This document shows, one piece after another, positions 1-5,581 of a DNA stretch of 5,590 nt. Source of the DNA: JAZRGE01 sp045644025 (GTDB lineage Bacteria > Bacillota > Clostridia > Oscillospirales > Acutalibacteraceae); the NCBI GenBank assembly GCA_045644025.1, contig JAZRGE010000042.1:1-5590 (forward strand). Direction: 5' to 3'. Within the stretch, counting starts at the first letter, position 1. Each line of letters opens with the position of its first letter. The notes beneath the pieces were generated by a model. That model was not told the origin of the DNA, searched no databases, and saw only the letters and a list, made by a program, of their open reading frames with translations. The position numbers and the translations under genes were made by a program.

Positions 1-178
1 AGGTGGCTCTGGGGTTGTTTCCGCCCGCGCCGTTGATCAGAATGTCAACCTTGCCGAGCTTTGCGTGGATCTCCTCGCGAGCGGCGAGAATGCTATCCTT
101 TTCCAGACAGTTGACAGCCAATGCGAGCGCATTCTCACCAAGTGTGATGAGCAGCTCCGCCACCAGCGGCTCAACCGC
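1..178 (-). pseudogene. Short-chain dehydrogenase fragment, D-mannonate/fructuronate oxidoreductase-like (lacks N-terminus, runs off left edge)
   Basis: Read on the minus strand, in codons set so that the last full codon is 4-2, the segment translates to a protein ending in VDILINGAGGNNPRAT, preceded by LGENALALAVNCLEKDS and AAREEIHAKLG. The NGAGGN block after the hydrophobic strand DILI is the NNAG-type motif of classical short-chain dehydrogenases, and the NGAGGNNP..AT form is typical of the D-mannonate (fructuronate) oxidoreductase group that uses NAD(P)H in hexuronate catabolism. Spacing from the VAEL helix to the NGAGG strand fits the fold. Further upstream on this strand (about 180-310) the reading frame continues, but I see no TGxxxGxG dinucleotide-binding motif and no plausible start. 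The gene therefore lacks its first 50-60 residues here. Its catalytic Ser/Tyr/Lys would lie beyond the left edge. The inner boundary is approximate (170-220). It is either a broken gene or one side of a chimeric join. Confidence 0.6.
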
Positions 179-310
179 CGCAACCTGCAAAGAGCAGGAA
201 GCGGCCGCAAGGCCTACATTCTGCCCTATGAAAAGGTGCTGGCCATAGAAGAAAACCGCTACGAAGAGCCGCGGCAGAGCGAATACGACACCTTAATTGA
301 AAACAACTGA
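2..310 (+). CDS. 3' end of an unidentified plus-strand gene (partial, 5' part uncertain)
   Basis: A plus-strand frame is open from the left edge to the TGA at 308-310. It encodes a charged, hydrophilic C-terminal tail that includes GRKAYILPYEKVLAIEEN and ends in SEYDTLIENN. A perfect terminator hairpin begins 6 bases after the stop, so a transcript in this direction probably ends here and the last part of the frame (roughly 200-310) is probably a genuine gene end. I do not recognise the family. The left half of the frame lies antisense to a convincing dehydrogenase fragment and is probably open only by chance, so the true gene content may start at the junction near 170-220. No Shine-Dalgarno-supported start is visible: the ATG at 65 lies opposite the dehydrogenase and has no good ribosome binding site. 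Only the stop is well supported. Confidence 0.4.
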   Translation, partial: GGSGVVSARAVDQNVNLAELCVDLLASGENAILFQTVDSQCERILTKCDEQLRHQRLNRRNLQRAGSGRKAYILPYEKVLAIEENRYEEPRQSEYDTLIENN

Positions 311-316
311 TAAGAG

Positions 317-346
317 CAAGACCTGAGAAATCAGGTCTTGTTTTTT
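317..346 (+). terminator. Rho-independent terminator of the left-edge gene
   Basis: A perfect 10-base-pair stem pairs CAAGACCTGA (317-326) with TCAGGTCTTG (331-340), closed by a GAAA tetraloop (327-330). Six T residues follow at 341-346, then a further T-rich stretch. Extra A:T and G:U pairs can extend the stem into the T tract. It lies 6 bases after the stop at 310 and separates that gene from the germination operon. The minus-strand side has no comparable T tract, so it works for plus-strand transcription only. Confidence 0.9.
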
Positions 347-390
347 GTTTATTTTCGGCTTTTTGGGGCAAGATAACTGCATAAAACTAT

Positions 391-407
391 AAGGCGGAAT
401 TATTTTG
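391..407 (+). promoter_or_regulatory. Ribosome binding site and TTG start of germinant receptor subunit A
   Basis: AAGGCGG (391-397) lies 7 bases upstream of TTG at 405-407. No in-frame ATG with a ribosome binding site exists near this end of the frame. Starting at the TTG gives an N-terminus of normal GerA-family character and length, so the non-ATG start is favoured. Confidence 0.75.
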
Positions 408-1925
408 AATATACCATTTTTTTCGCAGGAAAACGGCGGCCCCGAATATCACCCCCAAAAAGATCCGCTCTATCCTATGGATATAAGCAGCCAAAACATA
501 AAGGAGCTATTTGGCAAAAGCGACGATTTTCATCTCCACAAAGTTTTCGTGGGCGGCCATAAAAGCCATATTGTTTATCTCTGTTTTCTGGATGGTGTGG
601 TCTCGGCCAACGATATAAGCAAGATGGTGCTGGAGCCCCTTTCCGATCCATTTCGCTTCGGCAGATTCAAATGCGACGAAGAGCTTTACAGGCAGATGCT
701 CACCGGCACCGTTTATTCCAGCTCCCTAAAGGAGTGCACCAACACCGACGATCTGGTGAGCCTTATTGCCAACGGCTTTTGCGCCGTGATATTTGATAAT
801 CTTAAAAAAGCAGTCTGCTTTGAGGCCAAGACCAACGACCGCCGACACACATCGACCCCCACCATAGAGAAATCTGTGCGCGGGGCCAAGGACGCTTTTA
901 TCGAAACTATGCGCGCCAACACTTCGCTTGTGCGCCGCAAGATCCGCAATCCGAAACTGATGGTGCAAGAGATGGTGATCGGCCGCCAGACTGCCACCAA
1001 CGTTTCTGTGGTGTATATTAAAGGGCTCACCAATCCTGAGCTGGTGGAAGAGCTGAAGAAGCGGCTGGAGAATATGGACACGCAGGGAATCCTGGGGCCT
1101 GCTCATCTGGAAGAATATATCTGCGATAATCCCTACACCCCCTTCCCGCAGGTGATAACCACCGAGCGCGCCGATAAATTCTGCATGAATCTGCTGGATG
1201 GTCGAGCCGGCCTTTTTATCGACGGGCTGCCCTTTGGATATATGGTGCCGGGCACCTTTTCTCAGTTTTTGAAGGTGCCGGAAGACCACGCCAATCATTG
1301 GACTATTTCTTCTTTTATGACCTATCTGCGCTATTTTGCGCTGATACTTGCTCTGTTTCTTCCTGCTTTTTACGTGGCGGTTTCGGTCTATCATCAGGAA
1401 ATGCTGCCTACCAAGCTGATGCTTTCTATAATAGAAAGCAAACAAAACGTTCCTTTTTCCACCGTGTTGGAGGTCTTTGGCATATTGGTGGCCTTTGAAT
1501 TATTGCAGGAGGCAGGTCTGCGGCTACCCACACCCGTGGGCGAGACCATAGGAATTATAGGCGCCCTTATCGTGGGGCAATCGGCGGTGGAAGCAAGGGT
1601 AGTCTCCCCGATAGTGATAATAGTTGTGGCCACGGCAGGCATTGCAGGCTACACCATCCCCAGCCAAGAGCTTTCCTATGCCGTGCGGCTCTTCCGTTTT
1701 CTTAATCTTATAATTGCCTCTTTTCTCGGGCTGTTCGGGCTGGCGGTTGGGGTCACACTCTTTGTTTATATGCTGTGCTCCTTAGAAAGCTTTGGAGTGA
1801 ATTATATGACTCCGTTTGCCGGCCGCTACGTGGATAGTGCAAGGGGTATATTCCGTATCCCGTTCTTTATGGATAAATTCAGGGATAAGGCACTCCATCC
1901 CCAAAACCGACGTAATCAAAAATAG
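405..1925 (+). CDS. Spore germination protein, GerA/SpoVAF family (germinant receptor subunit A)
   Basis: The 506-residue product is an A subunit of a Ger-type nutrient germinant receptor in the spore inner membrane, where A, B and C subunits together detect small-molecule germinants. Residues 1 to about 305 form the hydrophilic N-terminal domain, including the conserved stretch SVRGAKDAFIETMRANTSLV (157-176; RGxKxxFxExxxxNxxLxR pattern) followed by RRKIRNPKL. The family motif FIDGLPFGYMVPGTF lies at 271-285. From about 306 the protein is membrane-embedded, with segments near 308-328, 355-370, 381-398, 400-417 and 430-458, and carries the hallmark PTPVGETIGIIGALIVGQSA (375-394) followed by VSPIVIIVVATAGIAGYTIP. 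A basic tail ends the protein. B. subtilis GerAA is of similar length (about 480 residues). It starts with TTG after AAGGCGG and is first in a tight operon with the C and B subunits. The germinant is not predictable. I cannot separate it from a SpoVAF-like role on sequence alone, but the B and C partners favour a receptor. Confidence 0.95.
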   Translation: MNIPFFSQENGGPEYHPQKDPLYPMDISSQNIKELFGKSDDFHLHKVFVGGHKSHIVYLCFLDGVVSANDISKMVLEPLSDPFRFGRFKCDEELYRQMLTGTVYSSSLKECTNTDDLVSLIANGFCAVIFDNLKKAVCFEAKTNDRRHTSTPTIEKSVRGAKDAFIETMRANTSLVRRKIRNPKLMVQEMVIGRQTATNVSVVYIKGLTNPELVEELKKRLENMDTQGILGPAHLEEYICDNPYTPFPQVITTERADKFCMNLLDGRAGLFIDGLPFGYMVPGTFSQFLKVPEDHANHWTISSFMTYLRYFALILALFLPAFYVAVSVYHQEMLPTKLMLSIIESKQNVPFSTVLEVFGILVAFELLQEAGLRLPTPVGETIGIIGALIVGQSAVEARVVSPIVIIVVATAGIAGYTIPSQELSYAVRLFRFLNLIIASFLGLFGLAVGVTLFVYMLCSLESFGVNYMTPFAGRYVDSARGIFRIPFFMDKFRDKALHPQNRRNQK

Positions 1926-1935
1926 GGGGAGAGAA

Positions 1936-3072
1936 ATGAAGATTATTAAGCTGACTTTGCTGGTCTGCGGCCTTATTTCACTTTGCGGCTGCAGGCAAAA
2001 CCGACTTTTTGCCAACTATCGCGAACTGGATCACACCGAACTGATACAGACTATAGGTCTGGACAAATCCGAAGGCGAAGCCCACGTAACCGTGGCCACG
2101 GGAGTGAGCGAAAACGGTGCCTTCACCATTTTCACGGGCAAGGCGGCCACTATCTCCAAGGCTCTGGCCGAAATACACACCTTCCCCACCAAGAAATTTC
2201 TTTTCTTAGGCCACACCCACAACATCCTTATCGGCTCGGATATGTTGCTCGATATGCTGGAATGTCTGGATTTTCTTGAGCGAAGCGTGGATATGAGGCT
2301 GGACACACCCTTCTTTGTGGTGCGCGGGTGCACCGCCAAGGAAATGATGCGGCAGGCCAAGGTGGGAGATGCGGGTGTGACCGAACTTCTGCAGCCGCTT
2401 ACCGATGAATCAAGCCTTGGCTCGGATAATCACGTTTTTACCACCAAGGAGATCATCTCGGTGCTCACAGCCGAGGGCTACGCCTTGGCTTATGCTGTGC
2501 AGCTCACCACCGATCAAGACAAAATATCGGAGGGTGAGGCCAATATTATTCCTGCAGGCTACGCCGTGATAAAGGATGGCGGCGTGATCGGATATATCGA
2601 CTACGAAGATTGCCTTGGGGTGAATCTGCTTATAAACCGTGCGGTAAACGGTATCATTCCGCTGAGCGACGGCAAAGGCGGCTTTGTTTCGGTGAGCCTT
2701 GCCACTTCGGGATCCAAGGTGAAGGGCAATTTTGAAGGCGATGATCTCAAAAACATTCAGATAGATATAAATATCTCGGCCAACATCGAGCAGGTGCAAA
2801 ACGATCTGGATATTGCCGACCCATCGGTGATAGAGATGCTGGAAAAAGAGCTTTCGCAGACTATCAATGAATACTGCACCACGGCGCTTAAGGCATCCCG
2901 AGAGATGCAGACTGATTTTCTGGGGCTGGGCAAGCGTGTGAGTGTGGCCGATCCGCTGAAATTCGAAAAGGCTGTGGATGATTGGAACAAGGCGTTCCCC
3001 CAAATGCCCGTGGAAATAAAAATAGATGCGCTTATAGAGCGCACCTATGATATTCTGAAACCTAAGGGGTGA
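1936..3072 (+). CDS. Spore germination lipoprotein, Ger(x)C family (germinant receptor subunit C)
   Basis: The 378-residue product is the C subunit of the receptor, a lipoprotein anchored to the outer face of the spore inner membrane. The ATG at 1936 is chosen because AGGGGGA (1924-1930) lies 5 bases upstream; the frame extends back to an ATG at 1816, but that would overlap subunit A by 110 bases. Residues 1-19 form a lipoprotein signal, MKIIKLTLLVCGLISLCGC, with the lipobox LCGC and acylated Cys19. RELDHTELIQTIGLDKSEG (29-47) is the usual GerC opening. KKFLFLGHTHNILIGSDML (86-104), then FLERSVDMRLDTPFFVVRG (113-131), match the N-terminal domain. The C-terminal domain is seen as a helix near 298-325, then DFLGLGKRV (327-335) and DDWNKAFPQMPVEIKIDALI (348-367), with the family's conserved W..FP.. 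pattern. Length is normal (B. subtilis GerAC about 373). It starts 10 bases after subunit A, so the two are surely co-transcribed. Confidence 0.95.
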   Translation: MKIIKLTLLVCGLISLCGCRQNRLFANYRELDHTELIQTIGLDKSEGEAHVTVATGVSENGAFTIFTGKAATISKALAEIHTFPTKKFLFLGHTHNILIGSDMLLDMLECLDFLERSVDMRLDTPFFVVRGCTAKEMMRQAKVGDAGVTELLQPLTDESSLGSDNHVFTTKEIISVLTAEGYALAYAVQLTTDQDKISEGEANIIPAGYAVIKDGGVIGYIDYEDCLGVNLLINRAVNGIIPLSDGKGGFVSVSLATSGSKVKGNFEGDDLKNIQIDINISANIEQVQNDLDIADPSVIEMLEKELSQTINEYCTTALKASREMQTDFLGLGKRVSVADPLKFEKAVDDWNKAFPQMPVEIKIDALIERTYDILKPKG

Positions 3073-3076
3073 TAAT

Positions 3077-4180
3077 ATGCGGCCTGTTAAGAACCGCGGC
3101 AAAGATGTGATCACGGCAACCCAACTGGCTATACTTTCCTTCACGGGGCTGTTTTCCCCCCTTATCTGGCTGCTGCCTCACACCGCATCCCACATAGCAG
3201 GCTCGGCCTCGGTCTTTTCCCCCCTTATAGCCATCCTGCCCTTGGGTGTGCTGGCTTTTATTATATTTTCTCTTATAAAAAACCGCCAACGGGGCGAAGG
3301 CCTGGCCGATATTATTATCCGCTGCACGGGCAACACGGCAGGCAGAATAATTTGCTTTTTATATCTTTTGTGGTTTATCTTCTATGCCGCTGTATCCCTT
3401 CGAAGCAGCAGCGAACGCTTTCTTTCCACCATTTTCCCCGGCGGCTCTCTTTGGGTGTTTATGCCCATCACCCTGCTCTTGGCGGTGATCGGTGCGCTGG
3501 GAAAGGTGCGCTCATTGGCAGGGGCTGCCCAGATATTCTTCAGGGTGATCGTGTTGGCACTTCTCGGCATATTCCTTTTCACCCTGCCCTCGGTGAGCCG
3601 CTATAATCTTCTGCCCTACACTTATAAGGATATTCCTGCCGCGGCCCTGGGCGGCCTTGCCGTGGCCAACGCCATAAGCCCTGCCATATATATTCTCTTT
3701 CTTCTCACAAAAGTGGAAAAAGAAAAATTAAGCAAAAAGACTCCCCTGCTTCTCACTTTTCTTATGCTGCTTATTTCCCTTTTAATGTTTATCACCATAA
3801 TTGGCAACTTCGGTGAACAATTCACAGCCACAATGCAGAACCCCTTCTTCACAATGATACGCAACATCAGCATTTTCGACGTGGTGGAGCGGGTGGAAGC
3901 CGTGGTGGTGGCAATGTGGGTGCTAACCGATTTTATATTCCTTTCGGTGCTGCTTTTATGCTCCAAAACTTTGGTGGGCACGCTCCTGCCAAAAAAGCAA
4001 AAGGTGTGGCCCGTGCTGCTTTTGGCGGCAACAATATTCACCCTTGCAATGCTTTTGGAAAGCAACGCTTTCTCCTTTGCCAGGATATCCCAGATAATAT
4101 GCCCCGCCGTGAACGCCGCCTTTGCTTTTCTGCTTCCGATCACTATATGGATATGGGGAAAATTGCGCAAAAAGATATGA
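3077..4180 (+). CDS. Spore germination protein, GerAB family APC-type permease (germinant receptor subunit B)
   Basis: The 367-residue protein is the B subunit of the receptor, a member of the endospore-germination branch of the APC transporter superfamily, thought to bind the germinant inside the membrane. It is almost entirely hydrophobic with about ten membrane segments, for example near 15-34, 44-67, 88-107, 125-141, 152-170, 189-210, 223-243, 272-295, 309-327 and 340-360. The opening ITATQLAILSFTGLFSPLIW (12-31) and the signature VVERVEAVVVAMWVLTDF (269-286) are typical of GerB proteins. Length matches B. subtilis GerAB (about 365). ATG at 3077 is preceded by AAGGGG (3064-3069), which overlaps the end of the subunit C gene; the gap is only 4 bases, suggesting translational coupling. 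No terminator follows, so readthrough into the next gene is possible. The order A-C-B matches the gerK operon, but orthology to gerK is not proven. Confidence 0.94.
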   Translation: MRPVKNRGKDVITATQLAILSFTGLFSPLIWLLPHTASHIAGSASVFSPLIAILPLGVLAFIIFSLIKNRQRGEGLADIIIRCTGNTAGRIICFLYLLWFIFYAAVSLRSSSERFLSTIFPGGSLWVFMPITLLLAVIGALGKVRSLAGAAQIFFRVIVLALLGIFLFTLPSVSRYNLLPYTYKDIPAAALGGLAVANAISPAIYILFLLTKVEKEKLSKKTPLLLTFLMLLISLLMFITIIGNFGEQFTATMQNPFFTMIRNISIFDVVERVEAVVVAMWVLTDFIFLSVLLLCSKTLVGTLLPKKQKVWPVLLLAATIFTLAMLLESNAFSFARISQIICPAVNAAFAFLLPITIWIWGKLRKKI

Positions 4181-4188
4181 TTATTTTG

Positions 4189-4217
4189 TTGACAAAAACT
4201 CCTGCTTTTGGTATAAA
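4189..4217 (+). promoter_or_regulatory. Near-consensus sigma-A promoter for the 87-residue gene
   Basis: A perfect -35 box TTGACA (4189-4194) is followed after exactly 17 bases by TATAAA (4212-4217), one mismatch from the TATAAT consensus. Transcription should start near 4223-4226. The promoter begins 8 bases after the stop of the receptor subunit B gene and gives the downstream small gene its own vegetative transcript. Confidence 0.85.
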
Positions 4218-4225
4218 GAAAGCAA

Positions 4226-4239
4226 GGGAATAAGTTCCC
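4226..4239 (+). other. Small hairpin at the predicted 5' end of the transcript
   Basis: GGGAA (4226-4230) pairs with TTCCC (4235-4239) around a TAAG loop. The stem lies within a few bases of the predicted transcript start, a position where hairpins are known to protect Firmicutes mRNAs from 5'-end-dependent decay. There is no T tract after it, so it is not a terminator. A second weak stem, TTCC (4244-4247) with GGAA (4251-4254), borders the ribosome binding site. The stem is visible in the sequence; a stabilising role is inference. Confidence 0.4.
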
Positions 4240-4253
4240 CTAATTCCTTTGGA

Positions 4254-4269
4254 AAGGAGCATGAATATG
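4254..4269 (+). promoter_or_regulatory. Ribosome binding site that decides the start at 4267
   Basis: AAGGAG (4254-4259) is an almost perfect Shine-Dalgarno sequence. The ATG at 4267 lies 7 bases downstream, the ideal distance. The in-frame ATG at 4261 is only 1 base away, and an in-frame TTG at 4249 lies upstream of the Shine-Dalgarno itself. Confidence 0.8.
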
Positions 4270-4530
4270 GGCGCTTTAGAGCTGCATAAGGTTCAATTCG
4301 AAAAGTTCCTTGAGGCTGTTGATCAGTGCAAGGGCGATGTCTGGCTTATTACCGACGAAGGCGATAAACTGAACCTTAAGAGCAGGCTTTGCCAGCTTAT
4401 CGGTATTTCGCAGATCATCCAGGGCGGAATGGTGAAGGAAGCCAAGATCGTTTGCGATAATCCCGAAGACGACAGCCTCTTGTTCAGGTTCAATCTTTAC
4501 GGAGATAAGGTCCTGGAAGAGAACAAGTAA
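4267..4530 (+). CDS. Small protein of unknown function (87 residues)
   Basis: I do not recognise a named family. From the ATG at 4267 the product is 87 residues, soluble and mildly acidic, with no signal peptide or membrane segment, so it is probably cytoplasmic. An amphipathic N-terminal helix (about 3-21, ELHKVQFEKFLEAVDQC) leads into a strand and turn, GDVWLITDEGDKLNLKSR (23-40), then a helix, LCQLIGISQIIQGG (41-54). A strand, AKIVCDNPEDD (59-69), is followed by LLFRFNLYGD (71-80). The layout suggests one compact alpha/beta domain. The composition, strong ribosome binding site, near-consensus promoter and terminator all argue that it is a real, well-expressed gene. It is not part of the receptor operon by promoter logic, although readthrough from gerB could add transcript late in sporulation. 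The ITDEGD...DNPEDDS pattern, with acidic loops, would be the part to use in a profile search. Confidence 0.82.
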   Translation: MGALELHKVQFEKFLEAVDQCKGDVWLITDEGDKLNLKSRLCQLIGISQIIQGGMVKEAKIVCDNPEDDSLLFRFNLYGDKVLEENK

Positions 4531-4553
4531 GGCAAAAAGCCACAACAAAAATT

Positions 4554-4582
4554 AAGCCGAGTGGAAATCCACTCGGCTTTTT
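4554..4582. terminator. Bidirectional rho-independent terminator between convergent genes
   Basis: An 11-base-pair perfect stem pairs AAGCCGAGTGG (4554-4564) with CCACTCGGCTT (4569-4579), with an AAAT loop. On the plus strand the arm runs into TTTTT (4578-4582), then ATTTT, 24 bases after the stop of the small gene. On the minus strand the same stem is followed by TTAATTTTTGTT and begins 12 bases after the QueT-family stop. One hairpin therefore serves both transcription units, more strongly on the plus side. Confidence 0.9.
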
Positions 4583-4591
4583 ATTTTCTCC

Positions 4592-5134
4592 TTATTTTAT
4601 ATTGGAACCCCATTTGGTGTGCTTCTGCACCAATTTTTGCAATCCCAACTTTTCAAGGCAAAGATAAAGGGGGATTCCAAGGCCGTAGCAGCTTATTATC
4701 TGGCCTGCGGCAACCTGAGCGGCAATTATCCAGAAGCCCACGCCGCCCTCCATAAAGAAGGTGACCTCCAAGCCAACAATTATAGCGTTCACAACAACGG
4801 CAGGCAGAGGCAACAGCACGGGAATACCCTTCACCTTAAATTTGCGAAGCCAGCGGCCGAGAACAGCCGCAATAAGTGTGGCGGCGCTGCCGAAGATAAC
4901 GTCCAGCACCATCATGGGGCTGAAGAAATTGCTTATCACACAGCCGAGAGTGAGGCCCGCCACAGCCGAAGGGAAAAATGCAGGCAGAATGCACAACGCT
5001 TCCGATAAGCGGCACTGCACGCCGCCGTAGGCAATATTAAAAAAAGCCGAAAAAATGGTGAGTATCACATAGAATGCGGCTGTGAGACCACCTAAAATAA
5101 TATGAAACGTTAAATCTTTTCTATCCTTCTTCAT
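4592..5134 (-). CDS. queT: QueT family queuosine precursor transporter
   Basis: The 180-residue integral membrane protein belongs to the QueT (DUF988) family, thought to import queuosine precursors such as preQ1 or preQ0 for tRNA modification. Five hydrophobic stretches are visible, near 10-32, 46-70, 73-95, 104-128 and 133-160. Family hallmarks are the loop after the first segment, AYGGVQCRLSEALCILPAFF (35-54; Q.R.SEAL..LP pattern), then GCVISNFFSP (64-73) and LDVIFGSAATLIAAVLGRWL (77-96). Charged residues are placed at both ends, with a basic C-terminal tail. Length is near the usual 160-180. The ATG at 5134-5132 follows AAGGTGA (minus strand 5145-5139), which overlaps the stop codon of rnhA; the gap is 9 bases, so it is co-transcribed and probably translationally coupled with rnhA. 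Queuosine biosynthesis genes are not in this window. The substrate is inferred from family membership. Confidence 0.9.
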   Translation of the reverse strand: MKKDRKDLTFHIILGGLTAAFYVILTIFSAFFNIAYGGVQCRLSEALCILPAFFPSAVAGLTLGCVISNFFSPMMVLDVIFGSAATLIAAVLGRWLRKFKVKGIPVLLPLPAVVVNAIIVGLEVTFFMEGGVGFWIIAAQVAAGQIISCYGLGIPLYLCLEKLGLQKLVQKHTKWGSNIK

Positions 5135-5143
5135 TTTATCACC

Positions 5144-5581
5144 TTATTTATACTTCTGAGACTGCTCAACGGCCATTCTATCGCATCTCTCGTTTTCGGG
5201 GAAACCTGCATGACCCTTTATCCATTGGAACTTCACCTTGTGCACCTTTGTGAGCTCCAGAAGCTGCTCCCAAAGATCGGCATTAAGGGCGGGTTTTTTA
5301 TCTGCCTTTTTCCAGCCTCTCTTTTTCCAGCCTTCAGCCCAGCCGAGCGAAAGCGCATCTATAACATATTTTGAATCCGAGCAAAGGGTAACTTCGCAAG
5401 GCTCCTTGAGCTTTGCAAGTGCCTCAATAACCGCTGTCAGCTCCATTCTGTTGTTTGTGGTTTCGCGCTCTCCGCCAGAAAGCTCTTTTTCAATTCCGTT
5501 GTAAACAAGAATAGCCCCCCATCCGCCAACTCCGGGATTTCCTCGGCACGCGCCGTCTGTATATATTTCCACGTGTTTCAT
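5144..5581 (-). CDS. rnhA: Ribonuclease HI
   Basis: The 145-residue cytoplasmic enzyme cleaves the RNA strand of RNA-DNA hybrids, removing R-loops and primer remnants. The full RNase H fold is present with the four catalytic acidic residues: Asp9 in IYTDGACRGNPG (6-17), Glu47 in TTNNRMELTAVIEAL (41-55), Asp69 in LCSDSKYVIDAL (66-77) and Asp134 in NERCDRMA (130-137). The metal-loop histidine is His124 in WIKGHAG (120-126). The basic helix region, GWKKRGWKKADKKP (84-97), is the handle loop of the E. coli-type enzyme. Length is close to E. coli RNase HI (155). The start at 5581-5579 is preceded on the minus strand by GGGG (5590-5587) with a 5-base spacer, so the ribosome binding site is at the very window edge and its full extent is unseen. 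The gene is followed 9 bases later by queT on the same strand. Confidence 0.96.
   Translation of the reverse strand: MKHVEIYTDGACRGNPGVGGWGAILVYNGIEKELSGGERETTNNRMELTAVIEALAKLKEPCEVTLCSDSKYVIDALSLGWAEGWKKRGWKKADKKPALNADLWEQLLELTKVHKVKFQWIKGHAGFPENERCDRMAVEQSQKYK

Noticed and set aside
201..208. GCGGCCGC (NotI site) as a cloning or adaptor scar
   Set aside because: The palindrome can arise by chance in coding DNA of this composition, and no vector or adaptor sequence flanks it. It is kept only as a marker near the suspected breakpoint.
380..386. CATAAAA as a sigma-G or sigma-E -10 element
   Set aside because: It deviates from both consensus boxes and no suitable -35 element is found at the required distance.
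726..1445. Long minus-strand open frame (239 codons) inside the subunit A gene
   Set aside because: It lies fully antisense to a well-supported GerA-family gene, its translation is rich in His and Arg without a recognisable domain, and it has no convincing ribosome binding site.
1816..1935. Upstream start for the subunit C gene
   Set aside because: It would overlap subunit A by 110 bases and put 40 residues ahead of the lipoprotein signal. The ATG at 1936 has a strong ribosome binding site and exposes the signal peptide.
2410..3144. Minus-strand open frame (244 codons) antisense to the subunit C gene
   Set aside because: It is antisense to an intact GerC-family gene and reads as low-quality composition. 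It would also span the gap to the next receptor gene, as expected for a chance frame in this codon usage.
4226..4254. Hairpins after gerB as a terminator or riboswitch
   Set aside because: The stems are only 4-5 base pairs long, have no T tract and no conserved aptamer features.
4249..4266. TTG at 4249 or ATG at 4261 as start of the small gene
   Set aside because: The TTG lies upstream of the Shine-Dalgarno sequence and the ATG is only 1 base from it. ATG 4267 has the ideal 7-base spacing.
4619..5030. Plus-strand open frames antisense to queT (89-129 codons)
   Set aside because: QueT-family motifs on the minus strand are clear, and the plus-strand translations have no domain or ribosome binding site.
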